From Pseudomonas mediterranea CFBP 5447 (GTDB lineage: Bacteria > Pseudomonadota > Gammaproteobacteria > Pseudomonadales > Pseudomonadaceae), in contig NZ_KN322987.1 in assembly GCF_000774145.1 (NCBI RefSeq), forward strand, positions 2,756-66,755: DNA of 64,000 nucleotides, read 5' to 3'. Positions within the stretch are counted from its first letter, which is position 1. Each line of letters opens with the position of its first letter. Shown one piece after another: positions 54,781 through 62,036 of the stretch. The notes under the pieces were generated by a model. That model searched no databases and was not told the origin of the DNA. It saw only the letters and a program-made list of their open reading frames with translations. The translations under genes were made by a program, and so were the position numbers.

Positions 54781-56313
54781 ATGCTGCGTGAAAGCCTGGC
54801 CGCCGACCTGATCGTCGAGCTGCCCAATGCCGTGCGGTTGCAGCGCCTGGTGCAGACCTTGCGCGAATATTTCAACAGTGGCGCCGTGGGGTTGCTGCGC
54901 CTCGACGATGACAGCCTCAGGCCTGTGGCGACCGTCGGCCTGGTCCACGAGGCGCTGGGCCGTCGTTTCGTGATCGCCCAGCACCCACGCCTCGCGGCGA
55001 TCATGGCTTCGCGCGAGCCCACCTGGTTCGAGCCCGACAGCCGATTGCCGGACCCTTATGACGGCTTGCTCGATCATCACGTCGGCGAGCCACTGCCGGT
55101 GCACGACTGCATGGGCGTGAGCCTGTACGTGGAAGGGCGCCTCTGGGGAGCTATCACCCTGGATGCGTTGCACGCCGGTACCTTCGACAGCCGTGCCCGC
55201 GAGGAGCTCAAGCGCTGTACCCTGCAGATCGAGGCGGCGGTGCGGGTGACCCGGCTGGAGCAGGAGAACCGCAGCCTGCGGGCGTCGCGCAGCGACTCGC
55301 CGGACCTGCACCTGCCCGTCGAAGAGGGCGAGATCCTCGGTCGCAGCGAGGGCTTGCAGCAGTTGCTCAACGAACTGGACGTCCTGGCCGATTCCGAATT
55401 GCCGGTTCTGTTGTTGGGGGAAACCGGCGTTGGCAAGGAGCTGTTCGCCCGGCGCTTGCACAGGCTGTCCCGGCGCGGCCACAAGCCGCTGATCCAGGTC
55501 AATTGCGCGGCGTTGCCGGAATCCCTGGCGGAAAGCGAGTTGTTCGGTCATGTCAAAGGCGCGTTTTCCGGCGCGACCACCGACCGCGCCGGGCGTTTCG
55601 ATGCGGCCAATGGCGGCACGCTGTTTCTCGACGAGGTCGGCGAGTTGCCGCTGAGCGTGCAGGCCAAGTTGCTGCGCACGCTGCAAAACGGCGAGATCCA
55701 GCGCTTGGGCGCGGACAAACCGCTGCACGTCGATGTGCGGATCATTGCCGCCACCAACCGGCACCTGCCCGACAGCATTCGCGACGGGCTGTTTCGCGCC
55801 GACCTGTATCACCGCCTCTCGGTCTATCCGGTGCCGATCCCACCACTGCGCGAGCGCGGCCACGACGTGCTGATGTTGGCGGGGCATTTCCTCGAACTGA
55901 ACCGCACACGACTGGGCCTGCGTGGTTTGCGCTTGTCTCCTGCCGCCGAGCAGGCGCTGCTGGCGTACAGCTGGCCGGGCAATGTGCGGGAGCTGGAGCA
56001 TGTGATCAGCCGCGCGGCACTCAAGCAACTCAGCCGAGGCGCGAGTCGCAGCTTGATCATGACCTTGGAACCTCAGGTGCTGGACCTTGATGTCAATGCC
56101 GGTGCCTCCGGTGCACGAGCGCTGGTCGAACAGCCCGAGGCGTTGATCGATGCACCGCTGCAGCCCTTGAGCGAAACCGTCGATGCGTGCCAGCGCCAGG
56201 CGATTCTCCAGGCCCTGGACCGTTGCGGACAGAACTGGGCCGGCGCGGCGCGGCTGTTGGAGGTCGATCCGAGCAACCTGCATAAGCTGGCGCGGCGGTT
56301 GGGGCTCAAGTAG
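54781..56313 (+). CDS. norR: NO-sensing sigma54-dependent activator NorR
   Basis: The 510-residue enhancer-binding protein has an N-terminal GAF domain (1-165) with Cys110 and neighbouring acidic residues where E. coli NorR binds the NO-sensing iron. A linker follows, then an AAA+ domain (~187-420; Walker A GETGVGKE at 213, Walker B FLDEVGE ~282) and a C-terminal Fis-type helix-turn-helix (CGQNWAGAARLLEVDPSNLH). The sigma54-contacting loop reads GAFSGA rather than GAFTGA (260-265). The start at 54781 matches the NorR N-terminus. Its 3' end is partly duplicated downstream. Confidence 0.93.
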   Translation: MLRESLAADLIVELPNAVRLQRLVQTLREYFNSGAVGLLRLDDDSLRPVATVGLVHEALGRRFVIAQHPRLAAIMASREPTWFEPDSRLPDPYDGLLDHHVGEPLPVHDCMGVSLYVEGRLWGAITLDALHAGTFDSRAREELKRCTLQIEAAVRVTRLEQENRSLRASRSDSPDLHLPVEEGEILGRSEGLQQLLNELDVLADSELPVLLLGETGVGKELFARRLHRLSRRGHKPLIQVNCAALPESLAESELFGHVKGAFSGATTDRAGRFDAANGGTLFLDEVGELPLSVQAKLLRTLQNGEIQRLGADKPLHVDVRIIAATNRHLPDSIRDGLFRADLYHRLSVYPVPIPPLRERGHDVLMLAGHFLELNRTRLGLRGLRLSPAAEQALLAYSWPGNVRELEHVISRAALKQLSRGASRSLIMTLEPQVLDLDVNAGASGARALVEQPEALIDAPLQPLSETVDACQRQAILQALDRCGQNWAGAARLLEVDPSNLHKLARRLGLK

Positions 56314-56482
56314 AGCCAGCGAGACCGAGTCGCTGCCATCGCGAGCAGGCTCGCTCCCACAGGGATTGTGGGCGCCATGGATCCAGTGTGGGGCACCCTG
56401 CATAAGCTGGCGCGACGGTTGGGGCTCAAGTAGAGCCAGGGGGACCGCGTCGCGGCTATCGCGAGCAGGCTCGCTCCCACAG
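56277..56482 (+). repeat. Direct duplication of the norR 3' end plus REP (120-base period)
   Basis: The 86 bases 56277-56362 (last norR codons CTGCATAAGCTGGCGCGGCG..., the stop and a REP core) recur almost unchanged at 56397-56482. The two copies are exactly 120 bases apart and include a second copy of the stop codon. The second copy is a non-coding remnant. Confidence 0.9.
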
Positions 56483-56526
56483 GTCCTGCGCAAATCCTGT
56501 GGGAGCGAGCCTGCTCGCGATGGCGT
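56336..56526. repeat. REP cluster between norR and the pdxH paralogue
   Basis: There are three REP cores: two in the same orientation, carried by the 120-base duplication, and one inverse (56498-56526). They fill most of the 310-base gap 56314-56623. The rest of that gap is the FNR-box promoter of the next gene. Confidence 0.85.
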
Positions 56527-56552
56527 CGGCAAGATCATCACAGGAACCCGCA

Positions 56553-56566
56553 TTGACGACGATCAA
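56553..56566 (+). promoter_or_regulatory. FNR/DNR box upstream of the pdxH paralogue
   Basis: TTGACGACGATCAA fits the FNR/DNR consensus with one change and lies 58 bases before ATG 56624, suggesting anaerobic induction of this gene and perhaps moaB-moeA behind it. Confidence 0.72.
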
Positions 56567-56623
56567 GGCCGGCCCCCTACATAGCACCCACACTGGGCAA
56601 AACCCTTGTGGAGATCCCCCCTT

Positions 56624-57271
56624 ATGCCACTGTCCCTGGCGAACATGCGCCGTCAGTACACCCGCGATGGCCTGGACGAAACCCATGCCCCCGACGATCC
56701 ACTGGCACTGTTCGGGCTATGGATGCGACAGGCCCGGGAAACCGAGAGCCCTCCGGTCGAGGCCAACAGCATGGTCCTGTCCACCGTGGACGAGCAGGGC
56801 CGCCCCCATGCCCGGGTGCTGTTGCTCAAAGGCTTCGACGAAAACGGTTTCACGTTTTTCGGCAACTATGGCAGTGGCAAGGGCCGGGACCTGGCAATCA
56901 ATCCGTGGGCGGCGATGACGTTCTTCTGGCCGGGCCTGGAGCGCCAGGTGCGCATCGAGGGGCAAGTTCGCCGGCTCGATCCCGCACTGTCGGATGCCTA
57001 TTTCCATTCCCGCCCGCTGGCCAGCCGGCTCGGGGCCTGGGCGTCGCCGCAAAGCCAACCGCTGGACAATCGTGCCGCGCTGGAAAGCTTGTTGGCATAT
57101 GCCGAACAACGTTTCGCCGACCAACCGGTACCGCGCCCGGAGCAGTGGGGCGGCTATTGCCTGCAACCCGAGCGACTGGAGTTCTGGCAGGGCCGCGCCG
57201 ATCGCTTGCATGACCGCCTCGACTATCGCCGGCAGGATGGCGGGTGGAAGCGCAGCCGTCTGGCGCCCTGA
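56624..57271 (+). CDS. Pyridoxamine 5'-phosphate oxidase family protein (PdxH paralogue)
   Basis: The 215-residue protein has PdxH's usual length and architecture. FMN/PLP-contact segments are VEANSMVLSTVDEQGRPHAR, RVLLLKGFDENGFTFFGNY, SRLGAWASPQSQPLD and the C-terminal QWGGYCLQPERLEFWQGRAD. Many positions differ from the housekeeping pseudomonad PdxH I recall, so it is probably a second copy. PdxH normally needs O2 to make pyridoxal phosphate, which makes its place behind an FNR-type box in an anaerobic-respiration cluster odd. Confidence 0.85.
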   Translation: MPLSLANMRRQYTRDGLDETHAPDDPLALFGLWMRQARETESPPVEANSMVLSTVDEQGRPHARVLLLKGFDENGFTFFGNYGSGKGRDLAINPWAAMTFFWPGLERQVRIEGQVRRLDPALSDAYFHSRPLASRLGAWASPQSQPLDNRAALESLLAYAEQRFADQPVPRPEQWGGYCLQPERLEFWQGRADRLHDRLDYRRQDGGWKRSRLAP

Positions 57272-57284
57272 GCGCCGGGGGAGG

Positions 57285-57300
57285 TACCTCCATAGAGGAA
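57285..57300 (+). promoter_or_regulatory. NarL-like site upstream of moaB
   Basis: TACCTCC-AT-AGAGGAA resembles the 7-2-7 NarL heptamer pair (TACYYMT-N2-AKRRGTA) with two departures, 60 bases before moaB. A site of the same design occurs at 62779-62794. Confidence 0.5.
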
Positions 57301-57359
57301 TAGGCCCGGCATCGATTGCGGTTCAGGCTGGGCCATCTTTTCTGACAGGACGGCTGATC

Positions 57360-57914
57360 ATGGCCCATCTGACGCAACGCCACTTCCAACCACTGAACAT
57401 TGCGGTACTTACCATCAGCGATACCCGCAGCTTCGACACCGATACCTCCGGCCAGACCCTCGTCGATCTGTTGCAAACAGCCGGTCACGTACTGATCGAC
57501 CGGGGGCTGGTGAAGGACGACATCTACCAGATCCGCGCCCAGGTTTCGCAGTGGATCGCCGACTCCAAGGTGCAAGTGGTATTGATGACCGGCGGCACCG
57601 GTTTCACCGCCCGCGATAACACGCCACAAGCGGTGGCACCCTTGCTGGACAAACAGGTGGACGGCTTTGGCGAATTGTTCCGCCAGGTCTCGCTGGCGGA
57701 GATTGGTATGTCCAGCCTGCAATCCCGCGCATTGGCCGGCATGAGCAATGGCGTGCTGGTGTGCTGTCTGCCGGGTTCGCCGGGGGCTTGTCGGACCGGT
57801 TGGGAACAGATCCTGGCCGGGCAGTTGGACAGTCGCACCGGGCCGTGCAATTTCACCCCCCATCTCAAGCCCCAGGCGGGCGTCGCGCCAGTGGCCTGCG
57901 AGACGCGGCCATGA
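57360..57914 (+). CDS. moaB: Molybdenum cofactor biosynthesis protein MoaB
   Basis: The 184-residue MogA/MoaB-type protein adenylylates molybdopterin before metal insertion. It shows LNIAVLTISDTR, VLMTGGTGFTARDNTP and the terminal CCLPGSPGACRTGWEQIL motifs. It overlaps moeA by four bases (ATGA). Molybdenum cofactor is needed by nitrate reductase. In P. aeruginosa moaB1-moeA1 likewise precede the U32-family genes. Confidence 0.94.
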   Translation: MAHLTQRHFQPLNIAVLTISDTRSFDTDTSGQTLVDLLQTAGHVLIDRGLVKDDIYQIRAQVSQWIADSKVQVVLMTGGTGFTARDNTPQAVAPLLDKQVDGFGELFRQVSLAEIGMSSLQSRALAGMSNGVLVCCLPGSPGACRTGWEQILAGQLDSRTGPCNFTPHLKPQAGVAPVACETRP

Positions 57915-59158
57915 GCGGCCACGGATGTGGATCGGCGTGCGACAGTGGAACGCTGATGCCGGTGGATGAGGCCATCCGTCACCTGCTCGACCAGGCGCCA
58001 CCGCCGCCACCGATCCAGCGAGTCGGCCTGGACCAGGCCCTGGGTCATGTGCTCGCTGCCGATGTCCTCTGCCCGATGAACCTGCCTGCCTGGGACAACA
58101 GCGCCATGGACGGCTACGCGCTGCGGGCCGCCGACCTGTCTCCCGTCGGAGGATACCTGGCGTTGAGCGGACGAATCGCCGCCGGCGATGGCCCCGGTGA
58201 GCCATTGCGGGAAGGCCAGGCGGTACGGATTTTCACCGGCGCACCCTTGCCGCCGGGTGCCGACACCGTAGTGCCCCAGGAGAGCTGCCGGGAGGAGGGC
58301 GAGCGGGTCTGGATGCCGGCGGCCAGGCCAGGGGACCATGTGCGCAAGGAGGGTGAAGAGCTGCGCCAAGGCGAACGATTGTTCAACGCCGGTACGCGCT
58401 TGCGGGCCCAGGAACTGGGGCTGCTGGCCGGCGCCGGGATCGCCCGGGTGAAGGTCTATCGCCCATTGCGGGTTGTCCTGCTCAGCAGCGGCGACGAACT
58501 GCGTGAGCCGGGTGAGCCCTTGGCGCCGGGGCAGATCTATAACAGCAATCGCCGCAGCATCGCCGCGTTGTTGCGTGGCTGGGGTTTCGAGGTGCATGAC
58601 TTCGGCGTCATGCCCGATCGACTCCAGGCCAGCCAGCAGGCGCTGAGCCTGGCGGCCGCCGACTGCGACGTGCTGTTGACCTCCGGCGGCGTCTCCGTGG
58701 GCGAGGAAGACCATCTCAAACAAGCCATCGAGCGCCTCGGCAGCCTCGACCTCTGGCGCCTGGCGATACAACCGGGCAAGCCCCTGGCCTTCGGCGAGGT
58801 GGCCGGTACGCCCTGGATCGGCTTGCCGGGTAATCCGTCGGCGGCGCTGATCACGGCGCTGGTGGTAGTGCGGCCGTTCCTGTTCCGCGCCCAGGGCATG
58901 GCTCAGGTGCTACCCGTGCCCTTGCATTTGCCGGCCGGTTTCGACTGGTTGCAGCGCAACCGTCGCCGCCAGTACCTGCGGGCCCGATTGGTGCCGGACG
59001 CCGAAGGTCATCTGTGCGTGGTGCCGCACCCGCAACAGAGTTCGGCCATGTTGACCGCCGCCTGCTGGGCCGATGGATTGGCGGTGGTGGAGTGCGAAGC
59101 CAAGGTGCACAAGCACGACCGGGTGATGTACCTGCCGTTCGCCGACCTGATGCATTGA
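57911..59158 (+). CDS. moeA: Molybdopterin molybdotransferase MoeA
   Basis: The 415-residue enzyme inserts molybdate into adenylylated molybdopterin. Motifs include PAWDNSAMDGYALR, RIFTGAPLPPGADTVV, LLSSGDELREPGE, LLTSGGVSVGEED and GLPGNPSAALI. The start at 57911 overlaps the moaB stop. It gives an N-terminal extension with two or three cysteine/histidine residues (MSGHGCGSACDSGTL) before the conserved LMPVDEA, so an internal start is possible. Confidence 0.94.
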   Translation: MSGHGCGSACDSGTLMPVDEAIRHLLDQAPPPPPIQRVGLDQALGHVLAADVLCPMNLPAWDNSAMDGYALRAADLSPVGGYLALSGRIAAGDGPGEPLREGQAVRIFTGAPLPPGADTVVPQESCREEGERVWMPAARPGDHVRKEGEELRQGERLFNAGTRLRAQELGLLAGAGIARVKVYRPLRVVLLSSGDELREPGEPLAPGQIYNSNRRSIAALLRGWGFEVHDFGVMPDRLQASQQALSLAAADCDVLLTSGGVSVGEEDHLKQAIERLGSLDLWRLAIQPGKPLAFGEVAGTPWIGLPGNPSAALITALVVVRPFLFRAQGMAQVLPVPLHLPAGFDWLQRNRRRQYLRARLVPDAEGHLCVVPHPQQSSAMLTAACWADGLAVVECEAKVHKHDRVMYLPFADLMH

Positions 59159-59164
59159 CGGCAA

Positions 59165-59178
59165 TTGACTGCCGTCAA
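59165..59178 (+). promoter_or_regulatory. FNR/ANR box of the ubiUVT promoter
   Basis: TTGACTGCCGTCAA is a symmetric FNR-type dyad. TAGACT at 59200-59205 is a fitting -10, which puts the box centre at about -40.5, the class II position. ubiU starts at 59240. Confidence 0.82.
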
Positions 59179-59239
59179 GGTCGCCGGCTGACGGCTGGCT
59201 AGACTGGCGGCGCCCCAGGTTTTCTCACGAGGATGCCCC

Positions 59240-60235
59240 ATGCAACTGGTTTGCCCGGCAGGGAATCTGCCTGCCCTCAAAGCGGCGGTGCGCCAAGGCG
59301 CCGATGCCGTCTATGTCGGCTTTCGCGATGACACCAATGCCCGGCATTTCGCCGGGCTGAACATGGACGACAAACAGTTCGACGCGGCTGTCGCCCACAT
59401 CCGCCAGCATCAACGCAAGCTCTATGTCGCCGTCAACACCTACCCGCAACCCAAGGGCTGGGAGCGCTGGCAGCGGGCGGTGGATCGTGCCGCCGATTTC
59501 GGCGTGGACGCCCTGATTGCCGCCGATCCCGGCGTGCTCGGCTATGCCAGCCAGCGTCATCCGAACCTGGCGCTGCACCTGTCCGTCCAGGGCTCGGCGA
59601 CCCACGCCGCCGCCCTGGCGTTCTACGCCCAACGCTATGACATCCGGCGTGCCGTGCTGCCTCGGGTGCTGTCCCTGGCCCAGGTCCGGCAGGTGGCGGC
59701 GGGCAGCCCGGTGCCCATCGAGGTCTTCGGCTTCGGCAGCCTGTGCATCATGGCCGAGGGCCGTTGCCACTTGTCCTCCTACATCACCGGCGAATCACCG
59801 AATCTCTGTGGCGTCTGCTCGCCGGCGAAGGCCGTGCGCTGGAGCGAAGACGCCGAGGGGTTGAGTGCCCGTTTGAGCGAAGTGCTGATCGACCGCTACA
59901 CCCCACAGGAGTCGGCCGGTTACCCGACCCTGTGCAAAGGCCGCTTCCTGGTGGGCGGCAAGCGCTTCCATGCATTGGAAGAGCCCACCAGCCTGGACAC
60001 CCTGGACCTGCTGCCGGAGTTGACGGCCATCGGCGTCGAGGCGGTGAAAATCGAAGGCCGCCAACGCAGCCCCGCGTACGTGGAACAAGTGACCCGGGTC
60101 TGGCGCGCCGCGCTGGATGCACACCGGGCCGCGCCGCAGCGTTTTCGCGTGCGCGAAGAATGGCGCCAGGTGCTGGCCGGTCTGTCGGAAGGCAGCCAGA
60201 CCACCCTGGGTGCCTACCATCGATCATGGCAATGA
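59240..60235 (+). CDS. ubiU: O2-independent ubiquinone biosynthesis protein UbiU (U32 family)
   Basis: The 331-residue U32-family protein forms, with UbiV, a 4Fe-4S complex that hydroxylates ubiquinone precursors without oxygen. Cluster cysteines are visible in GRCHLSSYI, NLCGVCSP and YPTLCKGR. The N-terminus LVCPAGNLPALKAAVRQGAD is typical. UbiT, UbiU and UbiV are known to be needed for denitrification in P. aeruginosa, which explains the location. It follows an FNR box and is separated from moeA by 81 bases. Confidence 0.94.
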   Translation: MQLVCPAGNLPALKAAVRQGADAVYVGFRDDTNARHFAGLNMDDKQFDAAVAHIRQHQRKLYVAVNTYPQPKGWERWQRAVDRAADFGVDALIAADPGVLGYASQRHPNLALHLSVQGSATHAAALAFYAQRYDIRRAVLPRVLSLAQVRQVAAGSPVPIEVFGFGSLCIMAEGRCHLSSYITGESPNLCGVCSPAKAVRWSEDAEGLSARLSEVLIDRYTPQESAGYPTLCKGRFLVGGKRFHALEEPTSLDTLDLLPELTAIGVEAVKIEGRQRSPAYVEQVTRVWRAALDAHRAAPQRFRVREEWRQVLAGLSEGSQTTLGAYHRSWQ

Positions 60236-60245
60236 GGAAGGCCAG

Positions 60246-61136
60246 ATGAAGCTCAGCCTGGGACCGGTCCTGTTCTACTGGGACAAAACACAACTGGGAA
60301 ATTTCTACGCCGAGATGTCGGCCTTGCCACTGGATGTGATCTACCTGGGGGAGACGGTGTGCTCCAAGCGCCGGGCCTTTTCCCTGGATCAATGGCTGGG
60401 GTTGGCCCGCGAACTACAGGCGTGCAGCCAGGCCCAGATCGTGCTGTCGAGCCTGACGCTGATCGAGGCGGCCTCGGAGTTTTCCACGTTGCGTCGCCTG
60501 TGCGACAACGGCCAATTGCTGGTGGAGGCCAACGACATGGGCGCCGTGCAAGTGCTGGCCGAGCGCAAACTGCCTTTTGTCGGCGGGCCGGCGCTGAACC
60601 TGTACAACGGTCACGCCCTGGCGCAGTTGCTCGACAGCGGCATGATCCGCTGGGTGCCACCGGTGGAATGTTCGGCGGCGCTGATCAGCGATGTACTGGA
60701 GCAAGTGCGGGAAATGGATCGTGAAGTGCCCGAGGTGGAAATCTTCGCCTACGGTCATCTGCCCCTGGCTTACTCGGCGCGCTGCTTCACCGCCCGGGCG
60801 GAAAACCGACCCAAGGACGACTGCCAGTTCTGTTGCATCAACTACCCCGACGGCCTGGCGTTGAGCAGCCAGGAAGGCCAGCAACTGTTCACCCTCAACG
60901 GCATCCAGACCCTGTCTGGCGAGGTGAGCAACTTGCTGGCCGATTACAACGCCTTGAAGGCATGCGGTGCCGACGTGCTGCGCCTGAGTCCGCGGGCCCA
61001 GGGCATGGCCGAGGTGGTCATGGCCTTCGACCGGGTCCGCCAGGGCGAGGCGCCGCCGCTGTTTGTGGAAGGGTGTAACGGCTACTGGCACGGCCATGCC
61101 GGCATGCTCAAAGTAGAGGAGGCGGGGCTGTGCTGA
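60246..61136 (+). CDS. ubiV: O2-independent ubiquinone biosynthesis protein UbiV (U32 family)
   Basis: The 296-residue partner of UbiU has cysteines in GETVCSKRR, SARCFTAR and KDDCQFCCINYPDG that match the UbiV iron-sulfur ligands. The start at 60246 follows AGGAAGG and is ten bases after ubiU. The frame open from 60117 overlaps ubiU and is not used. It overlaps the start of ubiT. Confidence 0.94.
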   Translation: MKLSLGPVLFYWDKTQLGNFYAEMSALPLDVIYLGETVCSKRRAFSLDQWLGLARELQACSQAQIVLSSLTLIEAASEFSTLRRLCDNGQLLVEANDMGAVQVLAERKLPFVGGPALNLYNGHALAQLLDSGMIRWVPPVECSAALISDVLEQVREMDREVPEVEIFAYGHLPLAYSARCFTARAENRPKDDCQFCCINYPDGLALSSQEGQQLFTLNGIQTLSGEVSNLLADYNALKACGADVLRLSPRAQGMAEVVMAFDRVRQGEAPPLFVEGCNGYWHGHAGMLKVEEAGLC

Positions 61137-61603
61137 GTCCGAAGAAGTGGATGCTCAAAGGCGCCGACCGCTTGCTGCCGTTGATCGGCAAGGTACCGTT
61201 CGTGGTGCAGCGCCTGGCGTTGCAGCAGGCGCTCAATCGGTGCCTGGCCGAACCGCTGCGCGATGGCGGGTTCGATGTGCTGCGTGATCGTTGGTTGTGC
61301 CTGCGGGTGCCTGACCTGGGCTTGCGCTGGTACCTGACGCTGGGGCGCGAGGGCCTGCGCATCGCCGAACGCGCCGAAGCCCAGGTCACCATCAGCGGCA
61401 ACTGGCGCGAGTTCCTGCTGCTCGCCAGTCGTCAGGAAGACCCCGATACGCTGTTCTTCCGACGGCGGCTGGTCATCGAAGGCGATACCGAACTGGGATT
61501 GGCACTGAAGAACCTGATCGACAGCCTCGATCCGGACGTGTTGCCGCCCTGGTTGTGGCGCAACCTGGAGCGGGCGGGGAAAGGCCTGGCAACGGTGGGA
61601 TGA
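61130..61603 (+). CDS. ubiT: Ubiquinone biosynthesis accessory factor UbiT (SCP2 domain)
   Basis: The 157-residue SCP2-fold lipid-binding protein carries ubiquinone precursors for the anaerobic pathway. A GTG start at 61130 is supported by AGAGGAGG and overlaps ubiV by seven bases. The SCP2 core runs from about residue 45 (FDVLRDRWLCLRV ... VTISGNWREFLLLASRQEDP). Confidence 0.9.
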   Translation: MLSPKKWMLKGADRLLPLIGKVPFVVQRLALQQALNRCLAEPLRDGGFDVLRDRWLCLRVPDLGLRWYLTLGREGLRIAERAEAQVTISGNWREFLLLASRQEDPDTLFFRRRLVIEGDTELGLALKNLIDSLDPDVLPPWLWRNLERAGKGLATVG

Positions 61604-61604
61604 G

Positions 61605-61982
61605 ATGAAGGCTCTCGATGATTTGCCCCTGGTGTACTCCTGCTCCGGCTGCTCCAACGTCGCGCAGCTGGCCAATACCGTCGCCCTGCGCCTGGATCGC
61701 GCAGGCCTGGCCGAGATGTCCTGCATTGTCGGGGTGGGCGGGCATGTCGCGGCGCTGGTCAACAAGGCCCGCTCGGGACGGCGGATCATTGCGCTGGACG
61801 GCTGCCCCTTGCAATGCGTGCAGGGCTGTTTGCAGCAGCACGCATTGCAGGCGGATGTGCATGTGATCCTGAGCCAGTTGGGCTTGCGCAAGCGGTATGG
61901 GGTCGATTGCACGGATGAGCAGGGGGATGTGCTGTTCGAGCATCTGGTGCCGATGATGAAGGGTGTGCCAGAGACAGACTAA
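61605..61982 (+). CDS. DGC-domain putative metal-binding protein
   Basis: The 125-residue protein carries the Asp-Gly-Cys signature LDGCPLQCVQGCL plus a CSGCSN motif near the N-terminus. This resembles the DGC family of putative zinc- or iron-sulfur-binding proteins, which has no established function. It starts one base after the ubiT stop, so it belongs to the ubiUVT operon, and a hairpin terminator follows. A role in cluster delivery or redox sensing is only a guess. Confidence 0.8.
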   Translation: MKALDDLPLVYSCSGCSNVAQLANTVALRLDRAGLAEMSCIVGVGGHVAALVNKARSGRRIIALDGCPLQCVQGCLQQHALQADVHVILSQLGLRKRYGVDCTDEQGDVLFEHLVPMMKGVPETD

Positions 61983-61995
61983 AGGGCGCAAGACC

Positions 61996-62024
61996 TGTGG
62001 CGAGGGAATTTGCTCCCTCGCCAC
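61996..62024. terminator. Hairpin between the convergent DGC and dnr-like genes
   Basis: GTGGCGAGGGA and TCCCTCGCCAC form a perfect 11-base stem with a six-base loop, followed by ACAAAA. It is a half-unit of the GTGGCGAGGG repeat family and probably ends both convergent transcripts. Confidence 0.7.
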
Positions 62025-62036
62025 AAAACAGCGGTG

